A DNA stretch of 36,278 bases, taken from the IMG/VR virus record IMGVR_UViG_3300042090_001311, positions 1 to 36,278 of that record; one strand, given 5' to 3'. A program made the position numbers and the translations under genes. Position 1 is the stretch's first letter. Every line of letters begins with the position of its first letter. The notes beneath the pieces were generated by a model. It searched no databases. It had not been told where the DNA came from and saw only the letters and a list, made by a program, of their open reading frames with translations. The DNA is from a virus. Positions 1 through 5,102 of the stretch are shown here, piece by piece.

Positions 1-86
1 GGACCCCAGGTGGCCCGTGAGCGGACCCTGATGTCCCGGGCCGTCACCTCCACGGTCACGACCCGCGTCTTCTCTGAGTCTCCCAT
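1..86 (-). CDS. Small minus-strand protein, partial at the left end
   Basis: A minus-strand ATG at 86-84 is preceded by a good Shine-Dalgarno (GGGAGG, about 10 nt upstream) and opens a frame of 28 codons that runs off position 1. The visible start is MGDSEKTRVVTVEVTARD. If the window ends are joined, the frame continues through 36278 with PRTHEDCD and stops at TAA (36256-36254), giving a 36-residue protein one base before the GTG of the next minus-strand gene (36252). No family is recognised. An in-frame ATG at 176 would give a longer form, but its arginine/tryptophan-rich extension and missing ribosome site make it less likely. The gene would be first in the leftward operon that ends at 35245. 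Confidence 0.5.
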   Translation of the reverse strand, partial: MGDSEKTRVVTVEVTARDIRVRSRATWG

Positions 87-259
87 AGTTGTTCTGCCTC
101 CCGGGAGCCACCATGCTCTCGCCCTTGCTCGTCCGCGAGGCCAGGTGCTCGACACGGACCATACCGGCGACCCCATCAGACGCGTGCCGCTGCACCGACC
201 GTCTGAGGCGGACCCACCGAGGTCCGCGCGCCCAGGAGAGAGCATCGCTCCCTAAATCC

Positions 260-292
260 CTTATACCTACCATATCCTGCTCGCTTTAGCAA
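260..292 (-). promoter_or_regulatory. Candidate leftward promoter (outward-facing motif copy 1)
   Basis: On the minus strand TTGCTA (292-287) is followed after 17 nt by TAGGTA (269-264), with a better -10 match, TATAAG, at 265-260 (spacer 21). The same strand carries an 18-bp motif (295-278) that matches the rightward promoter motif at 783-800 in 16 of 18 positions. It would drive the leftward genes starting at 86 and, across the ends, the 36252-35245 operon. The -10 is imperfect, so this rests mainly on the paired motif. Confidence 0.35.
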
Positions 293-295
293 GCA
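278..295. repeat. Stem-loop, inverted partner of 783-800
   Basis: TGCTCGC-TTTA-GCAAGCA forms a 7-bp stem with one G-T wobble and a TTTA loop. Its reverse complement is nearly identical to the stem-loop at 783-800, so the two copies face outward from the region between them. Confidence 0.6.
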
Positions 296-299
296 CCCC

Positions 300-396
300 C
301 GACCGACTCCTATCCCCAGACTTATCCACAGGCCCCCTCGCGCGCCCGCGCCTGCCCAACCTCGACCGACTCCCACACGTCACCTCGACCGACTCC
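300..396 (+). repeat. Three 11-bp direct repeats (iteron-like)
   Basis: CGACCGACTCC occurs at 300-310, 363-373 and 386-396. The last two copies share a longer match (CTCGACCGACTCCCA at 361-375 and 384-398). Spacings are 63 and 23 bp. They surround the DnaA box and resemble initiator-binding iterons, although no initiator gene is recognised in the window. Confidence 0.55.
310..330 (+). promoter_or_regulatory. DnaA box pair
   Basis: TTATCCACA at 322-330 is a perfect match to the bacterial DnaA-box consensus. CTATCCCCA at 310-318 matches 7 of 9 positions in the same orientation, 12 bp away. Together with the flanking repeats this marks a candidate origin using host DnaA. A single perfect 9-mer can occur by chance, so context carries most of the weight. 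Confidence 0.45.
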
Positions 397-417
397 CATA
401 GGGACAATAGGTACACC

Positions 418-431
418 TCACTCGTGAGTGA
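418..431. repeat. Palindrome, possible operator
   Basis: TCACTC-GT-GAGTGA is a 6-bp inverted repeat with a 2-nt centre. It could be a dimeric repressor site. Nothing in the sequence identifies the binding protein. Confidence 0.35.
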
Positions 432-620
432 ATGTCTTGGATGGCTCCGTGAAGGTGATTGGACCGGTCTGCCCACACCTGCCCCACACCCTGTGCGGAG
501 CCCCTGTATTCCTGCCAGACCAAGCAGGCCGTCGACACAGCCGACCATTATTCCTGCCGGCCGAGCGTCGTGGTACGTGCCACGGGCCCAGGCGTATATA
601 AAGGAAGGCGGACACCGCGA

Positions 621-644
621 TAGCATGCTGCGTAGTATGCTACG
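621..644. repeat. Tandem 12-bp palindromic repeat
   Basis: TAGCATGCTGCG (621-632) is followed directly by TAGTATGCTACG (633-644), 10 of 12 identical. Each unit is centred on AGCATGCT or its near-match AGTATGCT. A longer inverted repeat, TAGCAT...ATGCTA, spans 621-642. This looks like a double binding site for a dimeric DNA-binding protein. Confidence 0.45.
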
Positions 645-760
645 AGCAGGCAAGCGGCCTCCACCCAGGGCTGACACCCCCCTCCCCTCCCCTCCAGAGG
701 GGCAGCGGCCGACCGAGCGAAGCGAGGGCTTCTGGGGCGGTAACTAGAGAAATAATAACA

Positions 761-776
761 AACTATAACGATAGTT
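761..776. repeat. Inverted repeat just upstream of the rightward promoter
   Basis: AACTAT-AACG-ATAGTT is a perfect 6-bp inverted repeat with a 4-nt spacer. It ends 10 bp before the -35 element at 786, a typical place for an activator or operator site. It lies in the only AT-rich stretch nearby. Confidence 0.4.
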
Positions 777-782
777 GCAAAC

Positions 783-800
783 CGCTTGCTTTAGCGAGCA
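783..800. repeat. Stem-loop, inverted partner of 278-295
   Basis: CGCTTGC-TTTA-GCGAGCA folds into a short stem with a TTTA loop. It overlaps the -35 of the rightward promoter and is the second, oppositely oriented copy of the motif at 278-295. Confidence 0.6.
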
Positions 801-814
801 CAGTGCGGTACACT
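786..814 (+). promoter_or_regulatory. Candidate rightward sigma70-like promoter
   Basis: TTGCTT (786-791), a 17-bp spacer, then TACACT (809-814). The predicted start near 821 leaves an 80-nt leader before the well-placed ribosome site and ATG of the gene at 901. The -35 lies inside the stem-loop motif, so binding there could regulate it. Confidence 0.5.
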
Positions 815-900
815 AGGGGTGAGCGGCGCCGACGGACGCAGCCATCGCCTCAGAGGTGGGAATCCCCGCTCCGGCCCACACACCTACAGAAGGAGACCCA

Positions 901-1140
901 ATGGCGAACAGTCACAGCTCTGGCCCCGTTTCATCCGGGGCGCCAGCTTCGCGAGCGGTGCTACCTCATGAGGGTGAGCCGCTCGGTATGCGCGTTCACA
1001 GCATCGAGGTGGAGTTGGAGAACCATCGCAGCATCACGCGAGAAGTCCTGGACTCCTTGCTTCAGCGGGTGTGCTCGCTAGAGCGCGAACTACGTGGCGA
1101 CCCGCCGAAAAGCGCGGCCACCCCAGCACGTTCCTACTGA
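901..1140 (+). CDS. Small protein of unknown function
   Basis: A 79-residue protein starting MANSHSSGPVSSGAP. The start at 901 was chosen because AAGGAG lies a few bases upstream (about 889-894); an upstream in-frame ATG (856) has no such site. The N-terminal half is serine/proline/alanine-rich and probably disordered. Residues from about 32 on (VHSIEVELENHRSITREVL...) look helical with coiled-coil spacing. First gene of the rightward operon. Function not recognised. Confidence 0.6.
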   Translation: MANSHSSGPVSSGAPASRAVLPHEGEPLGMRVHSIEVELENHRSITREVLDSLLQRVCSLERELRGDPPKSAATPARSY

Positions 1141-1161
1141 GGAGACTCCCACATCGACCCA

Positions 1162-1341
1162 ATGACTCACCAGTGGGTAACCGTCTGGGTTTGGGGACAG
1201 TGGCCTCCCCAGCAGGACGACCCTCCGCAGCCCGCTGGCGATCGCTCGCCCTTGGTGCCGCCAACGCCCACCCGCAGCGGCGGAGCTGCACTGATCATTC
1301 CGCGACCCTACGTGGTGGTCGGTGAGGGCTCGGAGAAGTAG
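1162..1341 (+). CDS. Small proline/tryptophan-rich protein
   Basis: A 59-residue frame starting MTHQWVTVWVWGQWPPQQ, with GAGGAGA about 15-20 nt before the ATG. It contains four Trp in the first 15 residues, then a Pro-rich stretch and a hydrophobic end (AALIIPRPYVVVGEG). Its TAG stop overlaps the GTG start of the next gene by one base (TAGTG), the usual spacing for coupled phage genes. Family unknown. Confidence 0.4.
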   Translation: MTHQWVTVWVWGQWPPQQDDPPQPAGDRSPLVPPTPTRSGGAALIIPRPYVVVGEGSEK

Positions 1342-1493
1342 TGCCACATCGGTGCTGGGACTGTCCACGACTCATCAGCGGGCGCAAGTTTGTGTGCAAG
1401 CCGTGCGCGCTTGCCCGTAGGCGACTGCGAGTGAGGGCCCAGCGCCGAGCGCTGCGTGAGCGCCAGGAGCAGACCGAGGAGGACCGTGGCTAA
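1341..1493 (+). CDS. Tiny zinc-ribbon-like protein
   Basis: A 50-residue frame from GTG at 1341. It has CWDC at residues 5-8 and CKPC at 19-22, a C-x2-C/C-x2-C arrangement expected to bind one zinc ion. The C-terminal half is a highly charged arginine/glutamate helix (RRLRVRAQRRALRERQE). It overlaps the next gene by 8 nt. DNA or RNA binding is plausible for such a ribbon plus basic helix but is inferred only. Confidence 0.5.
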   Translation: MPHRCWDCPRLISGRKFVCKPCALARRRLRVRAQRRALRERQEQTEEDRG

Positions 1494-1815
1494 GAAGAAG
1501 TCGCCCAAGGCCCAGGCTGGTAAGCTCGGTGGCTCTGCGACCGTCCAGAAGTACGGCAAGGAGTATATGCGGGCTATCGCGGCGGCCGGTGGGCGCAAGC
1601 GCCAGGAGAACCTGCGTGCACTCGTCGCCCAGGTCGATGCGCTGGAGAGCCGCCTCTCGCAGGTACCCTCCCAGCCGGAGGATCAGCCAGCCCCCTTGGC
1701 GGAGCAGCCCGTAGAGCTGACGCGCCAGGTAGCCCCAGGAGAACCCTACATTCGCAGACCCCGGCCACCCCAGGCCCTAGAGCCGCGGTGGCCCCCAGAG
1801 AAAGAGGCAGATTAG
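1486..1815 (+). CDS. KGG-motif (stress-protein-like) small protein
   Basis: A 109-residue protein. GTG at 1486 is preferred over 1456 because GAGGAGG precedes it by about 5 nt. Residues 1-35 (MAKKKSPKAQAGKLGG, then ATVQKYGKEYMRAIAAAGG) resemble the KGG repeat found in bacterial general-stress proteins, with paired GG turns bracketing a KYG-E helix. Residues 40-58 look coiled-coil. The remainder is proline-rich. The role in the phage is unknown; the similarity is to a short motif only. Confidence 0.55.
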   Translation: MAKKKSPKAQAGKLGGSATVQKYGKEYMRAIAAAGGRKRQENLRALVAQVDALESRLSQVPSQPEDQPAPLAEQPVELTRQVAPGEPYIRRPRPPQALEPRWPPEKEAD

Positions 1816-1919
1816 ATGAACGTACGAATAGAGAATTCATCCAACGTGTGGACAGTGAGCTACACGTCAAGCCAATCTGGTTCGAGCTGGACATCCCCAA
1901 GAAGTACCTGCGTGCCTAG
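1788..1919 (+). CDS. Small overlapping protein of unknown function
   Basis: A 43-residue frame from GTG at 1788, overlapping the end of the previous gene by 28 nt in another frame. The end (ELHVKPIWFELDIPKKYLRA) has a balanced, protein-like composition unlike other frames here. Its TAG stop shares CTAG with the stop of the convergent minus-strand gene at 1916, which supports both. No strong ribosome site, so the start is uncertain. Confidence 0.4.
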   Translation: MAPRERGRLDERTNREFIQRVDSELHVKPIWFELDIPKKYLRA

Positions 1920-2374
1920 TCCACGACCGGCAGTGGGCTCTGATGACTCGACTGGGGTATGGTATTGCCTGTGCTGGGCGCATCATACGCGGATCGAGTC
2001 GTTCGGCGAACCAGGTTCCGCAGGCGGATCGCGTGACGAGCAGCTTCCCGGCGAATCTCCAGCTCGATCCAGCACACCCGACAGTAGCCACGGTGACCCG
2101 GACCCGTCATGATGGTGCCGCAGTCCTTGCCCCGGCAGCGGCGCACGGACTGGGCGGCGGGGATGGAGTCGATGCCGGGGAAGGTCGTGCGGACGGCCTT
2201 GCCCTGGCGGACGGCCTCCCGATAGAGGTCGTTGCAGCGCTTGGAGCAGTAGAGCGTGATCCTGCGCGAGTGCTCTGGCGGCATGAACAGCACTCCGCAG
2301 TAGGCGCACGGGCGTTCGATCGGTTCGAGCGCCGGCCGCTCTGTGATCGCCCGGAGGACAACGCGCTTGGACAC
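1916..2374 (-). CDS. Double zinc-finger protein
   Basis: A 152-residue minus-strand protein from GTG at 2374. A first treble-clef-like finger uses C23 and C26 (CAYC) with C43 and C47 (YCSKRC). A second uses C80, C85, C98 and C101 (YCRVC). The regions after each finger are arginine-rich, typical of nucleic-acid binding proteins. The YCSKRC type of finger occurs in many small phage DNA-binding or HNH-related proteins, but no nuclease motif is visible. Head-to-head with the LexA-like gene (starts overlap by 8 bp) and tail-to-tail with the gene ending at 1919. Confidence 0.6.
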   Translation of the reverse strand: MSKRVVLRAITERPALEPIERPCAYCGVLFMPPEHSRRITLYCSKRCNDLYREAVRQGKAVRTTFPGIDSIPAAQSVRRCRGKDCGTIMTGPGHRGYCRVCWIELEIRREAARHAIRLRNLVRRTTRSAYDAPSTGNTIPQSSHQSPLPVVD

Positions 2375-2867
2375 CCCAGCCCCTTCGCGCCAGCTTCCCC
2401 AGCGCCCTATCGTGCGACCGCTCTTCCCCGAGCGGGTGGCCCGGCGGGACCGCCAGTTCCTGCTGCGCGCGATGGCGGGCTTCCTTACCCGCTACGGGTA
2501 CTACCCCACCCACAACGAGCTGGCGAGCGCGACCGGCGCTCAGCGCGCCGCCGTCTACGCGTGCCTGGAGGACCTCGTTGCGTTGGAGGTCATCGAGCGG
2601 TTCAACCCCCCCGGCCGCCGTCCGCCGTACTGGCAGCTCACCCCCAAGGGCTGGCAGGTGCTGGGCCTGCGGCCAGTGCAGCCGTGGGTGCGCCGGCCCA
2701 GCAAGCCGCTCGACCGCTTGGTCTACCGGGTCGCGATCAGCTTGGCGGACGTGGAGGCCGCCCAGCGCAAGCTCGACCAAGAGCTACCTGGCCGGATCGC
2801 GCACGCCGGCAAGCGCCGCCGGATCGTGGACCCCGCCGACGCCGCCCCGACCGAGAAGCTGTGGTGA
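2367..2867 (+). CDS. Winged-helix regulator, LexA N-domain-like
   Basis: A 166-residue protein. TTG at 2367 was chosen because GGAGG (2353-2357) sits 9 nt upstream; GTG at 2343 is in frame but has no ribosome site. Residues about 35-80 (FLTRYGYYPTHNELASATG, then AAVYACLEDLVALEVIERF) match the winged-helix pattern of the LexA DNA-binding domain, including the G-x-PT-x-x-E turn. No LexA serine protease domain follows; the C-terminal half is charged. Likely a transcriptional regulator of the phage. Candidate targets are the palindromes at 418-431, 621-644 and 761-776 (inference). Confidence 0.55.
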   Translation: MDTPAPSRQLPQRPIVRPLFPERVARRDRQFLLRAMAGFLTRYGYYPTHNELASATGAQRAAVYACLEDLVALEVIERFNPPGRRPPYWQLTPKGWQVLGLRPVQPWVRRPSKPLDRLVYRVAISLADVEAAQRKLDQELPGRIAHAGKRRRIVDPADAAPTEKLW

Positions 2868-2868
2868 C

Positions 2869-2897
2869 TTGCGCCCGCGTGCTCGCTAGGATACCAT
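2869..2897 (+). promoter_or_regulatory. Candidate promoter for the 2904 operon (possibly leaderless)
   Basis: TTGCGC (2869-2874), 17-bp spacer, TACCAT (2892-2897). The -10 fits TANNNT and ends 6 nt before the ATG at 2904, the geometry of leaderless mRNAs common in Actinobacteria and Deinococcus. The -35 hexamer is the same as at 15144. Confidence 0.45.
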
Positions 2898-2903
2898 AGC
2901 GCC

Positions 2904-3218
2904 ATGGCAGAGGTTCTCACTATCGCCGGCTTCCTGGGCTGGGCCGCGACGCTCACCGCTCTCAGCTTTGCGCTTCTGCCGATGGCGAGGGCTCTGGCGA
3001 TTCAGCAGCGGATCAATCGCGAGTTCGATGACCGGGTTATTGCTGTCGTCTCGCGCTCGCGCGCGATCAAGCCGCAGCCTGCCGGCCCGCCACCGCCGCA
3101 GGCACCGCCTGCCAGCAGTGTCGAGGAGGCCCTGGCCCGCGCGTTCGCCTCCCAACAGGCCGAGCCCGTCTACGAGCAGCCCTCCGCTGATGAGGGCTTG
3201 GAGGTCATCGACCAATGA
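2904..3218 (+). CDS. Small membrane protein, single N-terminal TM segment
   Basis: A 104-residue protein starting MAEVLTIAGFLGWAATLTAL. Residues about 4-30 form a hydrophobic membrane segment. This is followed by a basic helix, a proline-rich linker (PAGPPPPQAPP) and an acidic tail. No signal-peptidase site is evident, so it is likely anchored in the host inner membrane with the tail in the cytoplasm or periplasm. Ends with an ATGA overlap into the next gene. Not recognised as a known holin or exclusion protein. Confidence 0.6.
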   Translation: MAEVLTIAGFLGWAATLTALSFALLPMARALAIQQRINREFDDRVIAVVSRSRAIKPQPAGPPPPQAPPASSVEEALARAFASQQAEPVYEQPSADEGLEVIDQ

Positions 3219-3433
3219 AGATGCTGCGCGAATACGACCATCGTTTTGGAATCTCCGCTACCTGCTCGTGTGGGGAGTGGGGTGGTGGGGTGGTGGGGGT
3301 ACCGCCGAACCTCCTCACCACTTACGCCAAGGAACACATCGAGGAACGAGAAGACCACGTGGTGACGATGACGCTCTCGTTCCACCGTGAACCCTTCGTG
3401 GACCTTCCTAGACTGAAGCCCGATGCCCCGTAA
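3215..3433 (+). CDS. Small unknown protein with CSCGEW motif
   Basis: A 72-residue protein whose ATG overlaps the previous stop. It has CSCGEW near residues 17-22, a glycine/valine stretch encoded by a G-quadruplex-like tract (3272-3299), and a charged C-terminal half (YAKEHIEEREDHVV). Overlaps the next gene by 11 nt. Function unknown. Confidence 0.5.
   Translation: MKMLREYDHRFGISATCSCGEWGGGVVGVPPNLLTTYAKEHIEEREDHVVTMTLSFHREPFVDLPRLKPDAP
3272..3299 (+). other. G-quadruplex-forming tract
   Basis: Four runs of four or five G separated by 3-4 nt (GGGG-AGT-GGGG-TGGT-GGGG-TGGT-GGGGG) on the coding strand, inside the 3215-3433 gene. It fits the canonical intramolecular G4 pattern and could form in the non-template strand or the mRNA. 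Confidence 0.6.
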
Positions 3434-4025
3434 GAAGGCCAAGGACGTAGAGCAGACGCTCGACGCTCCTATCCAAATCCGCCTAGCCCAGCGGGCGCAT
3501 CACAGGCACGAGCACGAGATTGACCCCTATCAGTCGCCGCCGGGGTCCGTCAAGACGCTGCGCTCACAGCCCCTCGACCGCCCGCTGGCCGGTTCAGAGC
3601 TGGCGCTGCGGGACGCCGCTCGCCAAGAGCAACGTGATGCCTCGATGCGGTACACGGTGTACCTGGACATGCTGGGTCACTTCGGCGGCAACCGCGTCAA
3701 GGCGCTCGCCGTCGCTTACGCCTCAGGAGTCGACCCCGATGGCCACGCGATACTCATGCCCGAGGAGCAGGTCATTGCCAACTTCCCCGAGCTGCTCGCC
3801 GACGTACGGAAGGGCTTGGTCTCTACGTCTCTCGCTGACATGCTCGAAGAGGAGGGACTTGACCTGCGGGCGCGTGTGTCGCGCTACCGCCAGCACGTCT
3901 ACTCCGACAACCCCGCCGCCTCGCTCAAGGCGCTCGAAGCGGTGGGTGAGCTTGAGGGCAACCGCAACGATGCGGGCTCGTTCGAGAACTACCTGCGCCT
4001 GGTCAAACAGCAAGGCAGTAAATGA
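3423..4025 (+). CDS. Probable terminase small subunit
   Basis: A 200-residue protein. After a basic, disordered N-terminus, residues about 75-100 (YLDMLGHFGGNRVKALAVAY) resemble the N-terminal helix-turn-helix of small terminases, where a GN-x-x-A helix recognises the packaging site. The C-terminal part (NPAASLKALEAVGELEG) matches the conserved LKALE-x-x-G helix of such proteins. It would bind phage DNA and recruit the large terminase. It is 6 kb from the large terminase gene (10030-12051) and on the other strand, which is unusual. Assigned by motif only; another DNA-binding protein is possible. Confidence 0.5.
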   Translation: MPRKKAKDVEQTLDAPIQIRLAQRAHHRHEHEIDPYQSPPGSVKTLRSQPLDRPLAGSELALRDAARQEQRDASMRYTVYLDMLGHFGGNRVKALAVAYASGVDPDGHAILMPEEQVIANFPELLADVRKGLVSTSLADMLEEEGLDLRARVSRYRQHVYSDNPAASLKALEAVGELEGNRNDAGSFENYLRLVKQQGSK

Positions 4026-4216
4026 CACTCACCCCTGGTGATGGGAGCACCTGCGAGACGGCCAAGCCCGTCCGTGACCGCAACCGTCCGCATCACTTTC
4101 ACTTTGGCGAGGACGGCGTCGTGCGCGTCTATCGAGGCACCCAAGAGGACTGCCCCGAGTTTCGCAAGTACCGCACCGCCGACGACCTCCTCTCTGGCCG
4201 CACCGTAGGAAGGTAG
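4022..4216 (+). CDS. Small unknown protein
   Basis: A 64-residue protein in ATGA overlap with the previous gene. Composition is basic with a His/Phe motif (RPHHFHFGEDGVVRVYRG), probably a small beta fold. No family recognised. Confidence 0.5.
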   Translation: MTLTPGDGSTCETAKPVRDRNRPHHFHFGEDGVVRVYRGTQEDCPEFRKYRTADDLLSGRTVGR

Positions 4217-4225
4217 CAACCGACC

Positions 4226-4843
4226 ATGGCTATCAATATCAAGCCAGGCGAAAACTGGCCGCCCCGCATCACGCCCTCCGCCCCCAGCGGCTCGCGTTAC
4301 AGGCTCCCGCTCCACACGATCGCCCCCGAGGACATCACGCCCAACGGCGACCGCTATCTCATCGAAATCATCGACGTGGAGGACACCCTCCAGCTCGGCC
4401 AGCTCCTCATCGTCACTCAGGACCCGAATGTCAACCCGATGAATCCGCAGGCCGACCCCACTGTCGAGGCGCGCGGCGTGCTCGTCGGCGTCGTGCTCAC
4501 TGCCGGCAACGGCCACCTGCTGGGCTTCCCCGACCCCGCGCTCGTCACGCCGAGGTACGAAGAAGTCATCCACGACTTTCCTAAGGGCTCGCGCGATGCC
4601 ATCGAGCATGTTCAGACCGGGCATGACATCGAGCGCGAGTGGGCCAACGTCACCATGTTCTACGAGCCGGGAGATGTGGTGCTGGTCGACCGCAACGCGC
4701 GGGGGCGCAACCTGCGCGTGGTCAATCGGGAAATCCGCATCATCGGCCAGATCGACGTTCTGGCCAAGATCGAGGGTATCCGCCTCACCCGCGTCGGTGA
4801 TACATGGGAGCCCGAAGAGGTGGAGGTCGATGCACAAGAGTGA
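4226..4843 (+). CDS. GroES-like co-chaperonin domain protein
   Basis: A 205-residue protein with GGAAGG upstream of ATG 4226. The order of beta elements matches Cpn10/GroES: NGDRYLIEIIDVEDTLQLGQ (the P-x-DR-x-L-V-E strand), ARGVLVGVVLTAGNG (the G-x-V-x-A-x-G strand), YEPGDVVLVDRNARG (the GD-V strand) and IIGQIDVLAKIEGI (the DILA terminal strand). GroES is about 95 residues; here about 55 extra residues lie between the second and third elements. Phage GroES homologues (T4 gp31, RB49 CocO) work with host GroEL to fold capsid protein. Whether the mobile loop is functional cannot be judged. A GroES fold without chaperonin activity remains possible. Confidence 0.5.
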   Translation: MAINIKPGENWPPRITPSAPSGSRYRLPLHTIAPEDITPNGDRYLIEIIDVEDTLQLGQLLIVTQDPNVNPMNPQADPTVEARGVLVGVVLTAGNGHLLGFPDPALVTPRYEEVIHDFPKGSRDAIEHVQTGHDIEREWANVTMFYEPGDVVLVDRNARGRNLRVVNREIRIIGQIDVLAKIEGIRLTRVGDTWEPEEVEVDAQE

Positions 4844-5102
4844 AATCACGATCGACCCCTGGCGCGACAACGCCAACGAGCTGACCAAACGCACGACCAT
4901 ACACTATCGGCGCGATGGTCAGCCTGAGGTGTCGATGGACGTTACTGTCACTGATCTGGAGTTCGGCGACTTCGACATCTTCTCACAAAAGATGCACATT
5001 TGGATCGAGCTGCTCAAGCAACGAGCAGAAGGAGAAACGAAGCAAGATGAAACCCCTCGTCCACCAGGACTCCAGTGGCTTCGTCCCTCTGCCGGACGGT
5101 GA
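4830..5102 (+). CDS. Small unknown protein
   Basis: A 90-residue protein from ATG 4830 (GGAGG at 4822-4826). The N-terminal 60 residues look like a two-sheet domain (TTIHYRRDGQPEVSMDVTVT...) followed by a helix (MHIWIELLKQRAEG) and a proline-rich tail. It overlaps the previous gene by 14 nt and the glycosyltransferase gene by 56 nt. Function unknown. Confidence 0.55.
   Translation: MHKSEITIDPWRDNANELTKRTTIHYRRDGQPEVSMDVTVTDLEFGDFDIFSQKMHIWIELLKQRAEGETKQDETPRPPGLQWLRPSAGR

Larger units (their letters stand above)
87..900. other. Gene-free control / probable replication region
   Basis: This is the longest stretch with no convincing gene. It contains a DnaA box, three 11-bp direct repeats, a 10-bp repeat (TATTCCTGCC at 507-516 and 549-558, exactly 42 bp apart), a pyrimidine-rich tract at about 676-695, a short AT-rich stretch at about 748-780 and several inverted repeats. 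Outward-facing promoter-like elements sit near both sides. Open frames here, such as 424-747, lack a ribosome site and have poor, low-complexity translations. The density of repeats and the position between divergent operons (assuming circularity) suggest an origin and transcription hub. This is inference from sequence only. Confidence 0.55.

Noticed and set aside
593-603. TATATAAAGG, an archaeal/eukaryotic TATA-box look-alike
   Set aside because: All other signals (Shine-Dalgarno sites, sigma70-like promoters, DnaA box) are bacterial, so this is more likely chance AT-rich sequence.
424-747. A 107-residue plus-strand frame in the control region
   Set aside because: No ribosome site at its start, proline/arginine-rich low-complexity translation, and it runs through several inverted and direct repeats.
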